From positions 23,992 through 87,991 of the forward strand of contig NZ_JTHE03000015.1 in NCBI RefSeq assembly GCF_000817775.3: a stretch of 64,000 nucleotides of DNA, in the 5' to 3' direction. Positions within the stretch are counted from its first letter, which is position 1, and the number at the start of each line of letters is the position of its first letter. The notes below the pieces were generated by a model, which was not told the DNA's origin, ran no database searches, and saw nothing but the letters and a program-made list of their open reading frames with translations. A program made the position numbers and the translations under genes. Positions 8,413-15,692 of this stretch are shown one piece after another. The stretch comes from Lyngbya confervoides BDU141951. Its GTDB lineage: Bacteria; Cyanobacteriota; Cyanobacteriia; Thermosynechococcales; Thermosynechococcaceae.

Positions 8413-9384
8413 TCAACTCCATAACAACTCAATTCCGTACAGATAAAGGGGGATGCCAACGATAATATTGAAGGGAAACGTCACCGCTAAGGCCGTAGAA
8501 ACGTAGAGACTGGGATTGGCCTGGGGAACGGTCATCCGCATTGCCGCTGGAACCGCAATATAGGACGCACTGGCGCAGAGCACCGAAAACAACAGCGCAT
8601 CTCCCGTTTCTAGCCCGATCAGACGAGCCAGAAGGATGCCAATTCCAGCGTTAAATAGGGGCATCAAAATAGCAAAGGAGGTCAAAAAGAGGCCTGTTTT
8701 TTTTAAGTCCTTGATGCGCCGCGCTGCCACTAGCCCCATATCCAGCAAGAAGAACGTCAGAACCCCATAAAAAAGCTTATCGGTAAAGGTAGATAGGATC
8801 TCGGCCCCGTGCTCACCCGTCAATATCCCAATCACCAAGCTCCCCACCAACAGAAACACCGAGCTGTTCAAAAACGCTTCCCGGAGGACCTCTGACCAAG
8901 ACACCTCGCGATCGCCGTCGGTGGCAAACAGATTCACTAAAATCAGCCCGACAATAATCGCAGGGGATTCCATCAGGGCTAGGTCGGCTACCATAAATCC
9001 GTGATAGCTCACGTCTAGCTCCCTGAGAAAGGAGCTGGCGGTGATAAAGGTGACGGCGCTGATGGATCCATAGGTGGCCGCGATCGCCGCGGCATCAAAG
9101 TCATTCTTAAGACCGGCCCGTAAAATAAAAAAGCAGTAAATGGGAACTATACAGGCCATTCCCACGGCGGCAATGACGGCTAATAGAACCTCTGAGGTCA
9201 GGCCACTCTTTGAGAGCTCCACCCCCCCCTTAAAGCCAATCGCCAGCAGCAGGTAAAGGGAAAATAGCTTGGGGATTGGCGCTGGAATTTCCAGGTCGGA
9301 CTTCACAAAGACAGCCAACATCCCCAGGAAAAAAAATAGAATGGCGGGATTCAGCAAATTTGAAATCACTAAATTACTATTCAT
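8413..9384 (-). CDS. sbtA: SbtA-type sodium-dependent bicarbonate transporter
   Basis: 323 residues, nearly all in hydrophobic helices (about ten). It belongs to DUF897/SbtA: LLNPAILFFFLGMLAVFVKSD at the N-terminus, KGGVELS, and a VALMESPAI-like segment (ALMESPAIIVG) are recognisable. SbtA is the high-affinity Na+/HCO3- symporter of the plasma membrane in the CO2-concentrating mechanism. I place the start at ATG 9384, preceded by GAGGTGG; a GTG at 9390 is in frame. It heads a tight operon with a PII-like gene and a Tat-exported carbonic anhydrase. The upstream 260 bases contain TCATG-N6-CATGA (9449-9464), a possible regulator site. Confidence 0.92.
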   Translation of the reverse strand: MNSNLVISNLLNPAILFFFLGMLAVFVKSDLEIPAPIPKLFSLYLLLAIGFKGGVELSKSGLTSEVLLAVIAAVGMACIVPIYCFFILRAGLKNDFDAAAIAATYGSISAVTFITASSFLRELDVSYHGFMVADLALMESPAIIVGLILVNLFATDGDREVSWSEVLREAFLNSSVFLLVGSLVIGILTGEHGAEILSTFTDKLFYGVLTFFLLDMGLVAARRIKDLKKTGLFLTSFAILMPLFNAGIGILLARLIGLETGDALLFSVLCASASYIAVPAAMRMTVPQANPSLYVSTALAVTFPFNIIVGIPLYLYGIELLWS

Positions 9385-9642
9385 TCCCACCTCGAATTCT
9401 CATTAAAACCTCCCTGATCTCAACCTGACTGAAACTCAACTTGAATGGTCATGCACAATCATGAGGCTTGGCATGAGTATTTCTGCTGTAGGTTATCCTA
9501 GGTCAATCTGTGATGGCACTTTATTAACTTTGTTTGAGCAAGTTACCAATTGCAAACCGATTCTAAGGGTTGGCCCCAGCAGTTAGGGTTTGCCCACCGC
9601 AGGTGCTTATAATTGCAAAAACTCACTGTCACTTGGGACATT
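9385..9642. promoter_or_regulatory. Divergent promoter region between sbtA and csaB
   Basis: About 260 bases separating divergent genes. It contains the small inverted repeat TCATG CACAAT CATGA (9449-9464), with CATGAG repeated 12 bases later. No exact NdhR/CcmR or CmpR site could be fixed by eye, so the regulator remains unknown. Confidence 0.35.
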
Positions 9643-10743
9643 ATGGCATCGAAACAGGTTCTGCTGTGCGGATACTATGGCTACGGAAACGGAGGCGATG
9701 AAGCGCTGTTGTCCACCCTGCTACAGATGTTGCCGCCCTCGGTGATCCCGGTTGTCATGTCGGCAACTCCGGCGAAAACAGCCCAAGATTACGGCGTTGT
9801 CACCTGTAACCGCAATGATCCCCTGGCCGTGATGCGGGCCCTCATTCAGGCAGATGCCTTTATCTGGGGTGGAGGCAGCTTAATTCAAGATGTCACAAGC
9901 TGGGCTAGCCCGCTCTTTTACCTGGGTTGGATGGGGATCGCCCAACTGCTGGGGCGTACTACCCTGGCCTGGGCCCAGGGGATTGGCCCCCTGAATCGAC
10001 CCATTTCTCGGGCGATGGCCCGCTGGACTTTTAGTCGTTGCTCAGCACGCAGCACCCGCGATCGCGCCTCTGCCCATCTCCTGGACCAGTGGCATCTAGA
10101 CTACGTATTGGCGCCCGATCCGGTGTGGGCCTTAGCCGGCACTCCGCCGGGCGAGGGTTTATCGTGCGCTTCCCCCCAAATGCCAAGAGTCCAGGTCACC
10201 GCCTCAGAGGGGGCTGCGCCCCCTTGCCTTGCCGTGGTGCTGCGCCGTCACCCCCAGCTTACGGAGGATCGACTAGACTGCATTATTCAAGCCCTGGGGC
10301 AGATCCAGGCTCAAAATCAGGCAAAACTGCTGCTGCTGCCCTTTCAGCGCAGTCAAGACTATGAGATTGCCCTTCAGATTCAAACCCGGCTGCCAAATCC
10401 TAGTGAACTCGTGATGTTAGAAGATCCACGCCGACTCAAGGGGATCTTTCAAAGGATTGATCTCGTCATCGCCATGCGCCTCCATGCCCTGATCATGGCA
10501 GCTTCCGAGGGGTGCCGCGGCTACGCCCTCAGCTATGATCCCAAGGTACGGCAGCTCATGGAGGATCTGCATCTTCCGGGGATTGATTTAGAAACGCTTC
10601 CTCCTCATCCCCAATCCCTGATCCAGGACTGGCAACAGGCCCTGGAGTCCCCGGCTTCCTTTGACAGTGGCATCATTCGCGATCGCATTGAGGCGGCCAA
10701 AGCCCACCAGCAGCTTCTCCATCAGGTGTTGGGCAAGGGTTGA
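9643..10743 (+). CDS. csaB: CsaB, polysaccharide pyruvyl transferase
   Basis: 366 residues from ATG 9643 (a TTG at 9613 is in frame but less likely). The N-terminus QVLLCGYYGYGNGGDEAL, then WGGGSLIQD and the C-terminal MRLHALIMA match CsaB of the polysaccharide pyruvyl transferase family. CsaB adds ketal pyruvate to cell-wall-linked polysaccharide; in bacteria with SLH proteins this modification anchors the S-layer domain. An SLH-domain protein is encoded at 49322 in this window, which fits. Around 10160-10225 the coding sequence carries an extra low-complexity loop with an internal perfect hairpin (AGGGGGC TGC GCCCCCT, 10208-10224). Confidence 0.9.
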   Translation: MASKQVLLCGYYGYGNGGDEALLSTLLQMLPPSVIPVVMSATPAKTAQDYGVVTCNRNDPLAVMRALIQADAFIWGGGSLIQDVTSWASPLFYLGWMGIAQLLGRTTLAWAQGIGPLNRPISRAMARWTFSRCSARSTRDRASAHLLDQWHLDYVLAPDPVWALAGTPPGEGLSCASPQMPRVQVTASEGAAPPCLAVVLRRHPQLTEDRLDCIIQALGQIQAQNQAKLLLLPFQRSQDYEIALQIQTRLPNPSELVMLEDPRRLKGIFQRIDLVIAMRLHALIMAASEGCRGYALSYDPKVRQLMEDLHLPGIDLETLPPHPQSLIQDWQQALESPASFDSGIIRDRIEAAKAHQQLLHQVLGKG

Positions 10744-10762
10744 GAAGGGGGGCCCTGAAGGC

Positions 10763-11626
10763 TTAAATGCGATTGCGCACCAGCGCCTGATATTCCGCGT
10801 TATTCACGCCGCACGATGCTGGAATTGGGGTTCGCTCACACCCCGTATTGGGAGAGGCCGCAATCTGGCGTCTGAGTTCAACAATGCGATCAGAAACGGC
10901 GGGGTGAGTGCTAACAAAGGTGGGGGGTCGGCCCCCCGAGAGCAGTTTCTCCATAAACCTTGGCGCCTCTGAGGTGGCATATCCGGCCCTGCGAAGAATC
11001 TCCAGACCCGTACGGTCGGCATCATATTCATGCTCCCGACTCTGGGGCCGCCTCACCAGAAGCTCAACCCCAATATTGGCCAGCACATTGCGGTCTGTGC
11101 CTAGGGCCGTTGCTGCAATTCCCTGAGCCAGGGTTGCCTGCCTAATTTGCTTAATCAGATGCTTTTCCTCAATGTGTCCCACCTCATGGGCCATGACGCT
11201 CGCAAGCTGAGCTTCATTATCCGCTAGCTTCATCAGACCAGTGGTCACGTAAACAAACCCACCGGCTGTGGCATAGGCATTGACAGCATCGTCTTGCACC
11301 ACAAAGAAGCGATAGGGAATATTGGAACGGCTGACCGAGTTAGACAGACGTTGGCCTATCTGGTCGACGTAGGAATTAAGCCTGCGATCCCGGTTCAGCC
11401 TCATGCCGCGCTGCTGCAAATTACTGTGAATTTGCTCCCCCAGAGACACCTCTTGCCGGGGTGAAACATTGGAGAGCTGGATTACCTGGATCCCTCGAAA
11501 TAGAAAATCGCGCCAGGAAATGGCTTGGGCCGGGAGGCTGCCGCTGCCAAGGACCACACTGGCAACCGCAACGGACATCCAACGTTTGGCAATCTGTTGA
11601 TGCCGACTCCGACGAACTGAATTCAT
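10763..11626 (-). CDS. Secreted M48-family zinc metalloprotease
   Basis: 287 residues with an N-terminal signal peptide ending SLPAQA (about residue 35). The zinc motif HEVGH (in VMAHEVGHIEEKH) and the downstream glutamate in SREHEYDADRTG are the M48 catalytic set. The family includes HtpX/Oma1/BepA-like proteases; a soluble form with a signal peptide resembles periplasmic BepA/LoiP quality-control proteases. No TPR domain follows, so this is a short form. It is convergent with csaB (19-base gap). Substrates are unknown, probably misfolded envelope proteins. Confidence 0.9.
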   Translation of the reverse strand: MNSVRRSRHQQIAKRWMSVAVASVVLGSGSLPAQAISWRDFLFRGIQVIQLSNVSPRQEVSLGEQIHSNLQQRGMRLNRDRRLNSYVDQIGQRLSNSVSRSNIPYRFFVVQDDAVNAYATAGGFVYVTTGLMKLADNEAQLASVMAHEVGHIEEKHLIKQIRQATLAQGIAATALGTDRNVLANIGVELLVRRPQSREHEYDADRTGLEILRRAGYATSEAPRFMEKLLSGGRPPTFVSTHPAVSDRIVELRRQIAASPNTGCERTPIPASCGVNNAEYQALVRNRI

Positions 11627-11819
11627 ATGGCTTCCTCTTACAAAAACTCCCTCTTAAAGACTGGATGAAATTCCGGCGTTCCCTGGTCAATATTTTGACG
11701 CACATTCATTTAAGACGTCGGAATCCACCAGAGGTTTCGTCAATCAGCACTTGGGAGATAAAACCCACAATCAAGCGGTACAGTAGGGAATGATTTGTCC
11801 ACAAGGAAGGATTGAGATC

Positions 11820-12344
11820 ATGGCCATTGTTGATGCCAAAGGACGGCTCTTTGGGAAGCTCAGCCTCATAGATATCGGGGCAGGACTGGTAATTTTAATG
11901 GTGCTGGTTGGAATTTTGGTGGTTCCGGGAGAGTCGGGGCAATCCATTGCTCAATCCGGCGCCTCCGTCAAGCCTGTTGAGGTGGATGTTCTGGTGCTAG
12001 GGTTAAGTGCCCGCGATCCCGACAAGCTCTTTCAAGCCGGTGACAAAGCCAGCTTTATCATTCGCAATCAGCCCTACGGTGAAGTCACCATTGACTCCAT
12101 TCAAACGCTTCCTAAAACCATTGTGTTAGGGTTGCCGGATGGCACCCCTGCTGTGGTGGACGAGCCTCGTGAAGAATCCCAGTTCTCTCGAAACTTCCTG
12201 TTTACCCTGGAGGGGAAAGGGCGCCTGACCGATAAAGGACCGCTGCTGGGTAACGTTCCCATTAAAGTGGGGACGCCTGTGGAACTAGAAGGGCCGCTCT
12301 ATACGTTTCGGGCCAGCGTCATTGACGTTCGAGTTGGAGAGTAG
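11820..12344 (+). CDS. DUF4330 membrane-anchored protein
   Basis: 174 residues. The start at ATG 11820 is supported by AAGGAAGG nine bases upstream; an in-frame ATG at 11790 has no such site. MAIVDAKGRLFGKLSLIDIG followed by one transmembrane helix (about 18-37) is the conserved N-terminus of DUF4330, a cyanobacterial family of unknown function. The rest is a beta-rich extracytoplasmic domain containing two repeats of a DPDKLFQAGDKASF-like strand pattern. It stands alone between the protease and a tRNA. Confidence 0.85.
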   Translation: MAIVDAKGRLFGKLSLIDIGAGLVILMVLVGILVVPGESGQSIAQSGASVKPVEVDVLVLGLSARDPDKLFQAGDKASFIIRNQPYGEVTIDSIQTLPKTIVLGLPDGTPAVVDEPREESQFSRNFLFTLEGKGRLTDKGPLLGNVPIKVGTPVELEGPLYTFRASVIDVRVGE

Positions 12345-12404
12345 CGTCTCTCCTCCAGAGAACATCACTGGCTTGGGGAAGCGCGCGCTGGGGATTCTAG
12401 GGAA

Positions 12405-12494
12405 CGGAGAGGGAGGGATTCGAACCCTCGCTAGGGGATTTACCCCTAGAACAGATTAGCAATCTGCCGCTTTCAACCACTCAGCCACCTCTCC
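12405..12494 (-). tRNA. tRNA-Ser (anticodon GCT)
   Basis: On the minus strand the acceptor GGAGAGG pairs with CCTCTCC. The D arm contains GGCTGAGTGGTTGAAAG, the anticodon arm reads CAGATT GCT AATCTG, a long class II variable arm follows, and the T arm reads GAGGGTTCGAATCCCTC. The discriminator base is G, as expected for serine. The long variable arm and GCT anticodon identify a serine tRNA reading AGC/AGU codons. CCA is not encoded. Confidence 0.97.
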
Positions 12495-12548
12495 AGATGG
12501 ATGGATTTAATACTAACAGATTTCGGTTCCCGCACAAGGTCGTTTTCC

Positions 12549-13175
12549 ATGAAGTTGCCAGATTTTTTTGAGTCCTCCCATCCGCTCATTGAGTCCCTTC
12601 AGGATCAAAGTGATGAGCAGCTCTTGCAAGACTTTCAGACCCAGCCTAGCCAGGGAAGATTTTTCATTGCGATCTTTTGTCGCTATGCTCCCCTGACCTA
12701 TGCACTTTTAAGCCAAAAAGCCGGATCCTCGCTCCAGGTGGAATACCTGTTTGCCAAGGCCTGGCGGAATCTCTTTTTTGAGCTGCGGGCTCTGGATTTT
12801 CACAGTTCCTCCTCAAGCCCAGGCCTGACGCTCCAGGATTGGATCTTTGAGAAAATTGCCGTGAGCATTCATACGGATCCGGTTCCCTCCATTGAGGAGG
12901 TACCCTACTCTCTGGCTACCGCTCCTTTTCCCCTCTGGTGCTATCTTCAGATCGCCCTAGATCAGCTTCCCCCGCGGCCTCGACTGCTTTTGGTGTTAAC
13001 CTACTTGTTTCACTGGTCGGCCCATAAAATTGTGAGCTTTTTAGCCGCTGAGGGAGAAGAACTGGCCCCTGCCCAGCTAGATCGTGAGTTGATAGAGGCG
13101 AGCGATGGCCTCCTGGCGGCGATCCCAGAAGATATTCAGGAGATTTACCTCACTCCTGAGACGGTTAAAGCCTAG
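12549..13175 (+). CDS. Sigma-70-like (ECF-type) regulatory protein, tentative
   Basis: 208 residues from ATG 12549; an in-frame ATG at 12501 lies 6 bases past the tRNA end and would add 16 residues. The part from DEQLLQDF through FFIAIFCRYAPLTYALL and AKAWRNLFFEL follows the helical pattern of sigma region 2. LPPRPRLLLVLTYLFHWS with a following helix resembles region 4. The DNA-contact residues are weak compared with standard ECF factors, so it may be a degenerate sigma or sigma-like regulator found in cyanobacteria. No anti-sigma gene is adjacent. Confidence 0.55.
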   Translation: MKLPDFFESSHPLIESLQDQSDEQLLQDFQTQPSQGRFFIAIFCRYAPLTYALLSQKAGSSLQVEYLFAKAWRNLFFELRALDFHSSSSSPGLTLQDWIFEKIAVSIHTDPVPSIEEVPYSLATAPFPLWCYLQIALDQLPPRPRLLLVLTYLFHWSAHKIVSFLAAEGEELAPAQLDRELIEASDGLLAAIPEDIQEIYLTPETVKA

Positions 13176-13198
13176 ATGGAATGGTTCAGCGCGGCGGA

Positions 13199-13438
13199 TT
13201 ACTTCAAACGCCCAGAGGTTCTGGCAAGCTGACCCAAACCCAGGGCATCTAGGCCAGCACAAAGGGCATGGGCACGACCCTGGCGTACACGCACGGTCAA
13301 CAGAAGGGTGTCAAAGGCCTCTTCACAGACGCGGCATCGCGGCCGATCCTTGCGCTCTTGAGCGTCTGGCCCGGATCCCTGCCGAGAATCGGGGCGAGAA
13401 CGTCGGGACCTTGGAGAATGATCTGGAAATTGACCCAT
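13199..13438 (-). CDS. Small hypothetical protein with a CxxC motif
   Basis: 79 residues. The N-terminal 30 residues are charged and arginine/serine-rich; then RPRCRVCEEAFDTLLLTVR carries a single CxxC pair. Codon choice looks like that of neighbouring genes and it fills the gap between two plus-strand genes. I do not recognise the family. No clear ribosome binding site precedes the ATG, so this could still be a chance frame. Confidence 0.45.
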   Translation of the reverse strand: MGQFPDHSPRSRRSRPDSRQGSGPDAQERKDRPRCRVCEEAFDTLLLTVRVRQGRAHALCAGLDALGLGQLARTSGRLK

Positions 13439-13485
13439 GGAAGTTTTTGTTACGCCTCACCAATTGTGATCCATCCTAGCGCTAC

Positions 13486-13561
13486 TGCACTTCGGAGCGA
13501 CGAAATGGGCATAATGATCCCGCAGGCCTTGCCATTGACCGTTACAATGGCCTGAAGTGCA
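13486..13561 (+). promoter_or_regulatory. Structured leader upstream of the SpoIID-like gene
   Basis: TGCACTTC (13486-13493) is complementary to GAAGTGCA (13554-13561) and encloses a second perfect stem GCCATTG/CAATGGC (13531-13537 with 13545-13551). The structure ends 21 bases before the ATG at 13583. It could be a folded mRNA leader or, in part, an operator. Confidence 0.4.
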
Positions 13562-13582
13562 AAAATCGGGTTAGATAGATTT

Positions 13583-14719
13583 ATGCTCAGGGCTTTCCTT
13601 CAACATCGGGCCGTTAAGTCGAAAAAAACACTCTACATTGGGGTTCCATGCCTCCTTAGCCTGATGGCAGTCAGTCCTCTCCTGGCCTCCATGACCCATG
13701 GTTTCCTCAGTTCACAGTCCAGTCGTGCCCTGCAGGTTCCCCCCAGAACAGGGGCAGATGCCGCAGAGATTTCCAAACCCCCGACGATTGTGGCCCAACC
13801 GGGGACGACCGCACCCGCCCCAAATCCAATGCAGCCCCCGGCAAAGACCCCGGCCCCGGCCGTACCGGTCACCCCAGGGTCTCAAGGGAGCACGCCTGCA
13901 CCGGTCCCCGCAGATCAGTCTGCAGCATCTCAGCCATCCCCCCAGGCTCCAACTAGGCTCACCGTGCAGCATTACGCGGGGGGAAGCGCCACAGATATTC
14001 CTGAGGTGCCTGTGCGCGTGGGCATCGTCCTAGACCAAAGCCAGTTGACTCTGGCCACGGCCAACGCCGGCGTCATTACCGATGAACAGGGACAGGTCCT
14101 GCAGTCCCTCGCCCCGCAAACCGCTACTGCCGCAGTTTTTTCCAGCGGCGGAGTGCAAATCGGCAGCTTGTCACCGCGTCGCTCGGTATGGGTACAGTCA
14201 GCCTCCAATGGACTCACCTACGTGAATGGACGCTGGTATCGCGGCGCCATAGAGCTCATTGCAGACCAGGGCAAGGTTTTGGCTGTGAATCACATTGAGA
14301 TGCAGCCCTATCTCTACAGCGTAGTGGGCGCTGAAATGTACCAGAGTTGGCCCGCAGAAGCGCTCAAGGCCCAAGCCATTGCCGCGAGATCCTATGCCCT
14401 GGTGCATATTGTCCGACCTGCCAGCCACTATTTTGATCTGGGTGCAACCCAGCGTTGGCAAGCTTACAAAGGTGTAGAAACCGAAGCGGGCTCCACCCTT
14501 GCCGCAGTGGATGCCACCCACGGAATGATTATTTCCTACGATGGGGGCGTTGTGGAATCACTCTATGCTTCTTCTGACAGTTTGGTCCGAGAGGCCCATA
14601 GTGGTTTTGGCATGAGCCAGCATAGTGCTCGTGATTTGGCCCAGCAAAATCTATCCTTCAGTCAAATTTTGAACCGCTTTTATCCGGGGACCCACCTAGC
14701 CCTACTCCAGGCCGAGTAA
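13583..14719 (+). CDS. SpoIID/LytB-domain protein
   Basis: 378 residues. An N-terminal membrane segment (about 18-38) is followed by a proline/alanine-rich linker (to about 130) and a SpoIID domain. The linker repeats PAP-type units. The core ...MQPYLYSVVGAEMYQSWPAEALKAQAIAARSYAL is the hallmark of SpoIID/LytB amidase enhancers, and the ending GFGMSQHSARDLAQQ...ILNRFYPGT matches the cyanobacterial form. These proteins act on or activate peptidoglycan hydrolases in the periplasm. The catalytic glutamate is probably E in GAEMYQSWP. It follows a structured leader. Confidence 0.9.
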   Translation: MLRAFLQHRAVKSKKTLYIGVPCLLSLMAVSPLLASMTHGFLSSQSSRALQVPPRTGADAAEISKPPTIVAQPGTTAPAPNPMQPPAKTPAPAVPVTPGSQGSTPAPVPADQSAASQPSPQAPTRLTVQHYAGGSATDIPEVPVRVGIVLDQSQLTLATANAGVITDEQGQVLQSLAPQTATAAVFSSGGVQIGSLSPRRSVWVQSASNGLTYVNGRWYRGAIELIADQGKVLAVNHIEMQPYLYSVVGAEMYQSWPAEALKAQAIAARSYALVHIVRPASHYFDLGATQRWQAYKGVETEAGSTLAAVDATHGMIISYDGGVVESLYASSDSLVREAHSGFGMSQHSARDLAQQNLSFSQILNRFYPGTHLALLQAE

Positions 14720-14770
14720 GGCGTCATATCCTCCGAGTACATAAGGTCAATCTCTTGACAAAGAAATTGA

Positions 14771-14794
14771 CCGGATCTTCCCCCGGATCTTCCC
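14771..14794. repeat. Exact 12-base tandem duplication
   Basis: CCGGATCTTCCC is repeated twice without a gap, in the space between the convergent SpoIID-like and cyAbrB genes. Confidence 0.9.
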
Positions 14795-14809
14795 AGGGCT
14801 GTTGCTGGA

Positions 14810-15217
14810 CTAGTCCTCAGATTCCTCTAGGGAATCGTCGCTTTTAAGCTGGTTGAGATGGATGTGTTTGTACCCTAACTTGATCTCAAACTCGTCTCCG
14901 GGTTGGAGACCCATTTCTGAAGTGTAGGCAGCACCAATAACAATGGAGCCATTTTTGTGCACGCTGACGCGATAGGACGCTTCCCGGCCGCGACCATCCT
15001 TACTTTTTCCATCATTGAGCTTGATTCCTTGGGCTTCCAGAATCGCTTCGAGAAACTCTGCAATTTTGGCCTTGGGTTGCTTCCCTGTTGCCACGGTTGC
15101 ATACCCACATTGAATGGCCTTTTGCCGCCTTGATAAGTGAGAAAGTTCCTTGACTTTCCTCAGCAATTCCTTCCCCTTCAAGGGTTGAATTTGCTGAACA
15201 GACTTAGTTTTCGCCAT
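14810..15217 (-). CDS. cyAbrB-type transcription regulator
   Basis: 135 residues. Cyanobacterial AbrB architecture: an N-terminal helical region LKGKELLRKVKELSHLSRR, then GRGREASYRVSVHKNGSIVIG and GDEFEIKLGYKHIHLNQL, the C-terminal AbrB DNA-binding half unique to cyanobacteria. Members in Synechocystis control nitrogen and inorganic-carbon genes and cell division. Which of the two usual paralogues this is cannot be decided by eye. It is divergent from the ABC exporter across a 475-base structured gap. Confidence 0.93.
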   Translation of the reverse strand: MAKTKSVQQIQPLKGKELLRKVKELSHLSRRQKAIQCGYATVATGKQPKAKIAEFLEAILEAQGIKLNDGKSKDGRGREASYRVSVHKNGSIVIGAAYTSEMGLQPGDEFEIKLGYKHIHLNQLKSDDSLEESED

Positions 15218-15363
15218 TGGAGCTGGATGATTTGAGTCTTTAGATTATAAACACAATTATAGCAATTGCCAATCCACATTTTTCGACTGTTCTTTACAAG
15301 AATTACGCTCAGTCCTACCAGTAGATTTAAAAGGCTTGTCTGCAAAAGTTGATCGCTGTGCTG

Positions 15364-15592
15364 GATTCTTTAGGAGAAAGAATCTGAGGTTCCTAGGCGC
15401 CTATTCGCCCCAGGAAGGTGACCATTTCATCCAGGAAAGGCACAAAAATCTGGCCACAGGGTAACCCAAAGAACCCTTGACTCTGGGGAACCAAAACTTT
15501 ATCTGACCGAGAAGATTAGGCGAAACGCCTGGCAGCAAGAAGGGGGAGATTATCACCGCTCAACCTCGGGGTTGAGATGCATCCTCAGGATG
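15364..15592. ncRNA. Candidate structured RNA or long leader
   Basis: The gap between cyAbrB and the ABC exporter holds no gene but four perfect hairpins: GATTCTTT AGGAG AAAGAATC (15364-15384), AGGCG AAA CGCCT (15518-15530), CTCAACC TCGG GGTTGAG (15559-15576, a stable UNCG-like loop) and CATCC TCA GGATG (15580-15592). Several weaker pairings lie between. It does not match tmRNA, RNase P RNA, SRP RNA or riboswitch cores I know. It could be a 5' leader of the exporter (ATG 15693) or an independent small RNA; the strand is assumed to be plus but not shown. Confidence 0.4.
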
Positions 15593-15692
15593 GGTTGCCC
15601 TTGGCGATCGCTGGCTGAGTGAGTAACCGGTTCAGTTTGTAACATTCAGTTAACATAATGAAAACAACGCGCAATCCCCTCCTGCTAACGTC

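Noticed and set aside
15364..15592. Structured gap considered as 6S RNA, SRP RNA, RNase P RNA, tmRNA or a cobalamin riboswitch
   Set aside because: None of the conserved cores of these RNAs could be found on either strand by eye.
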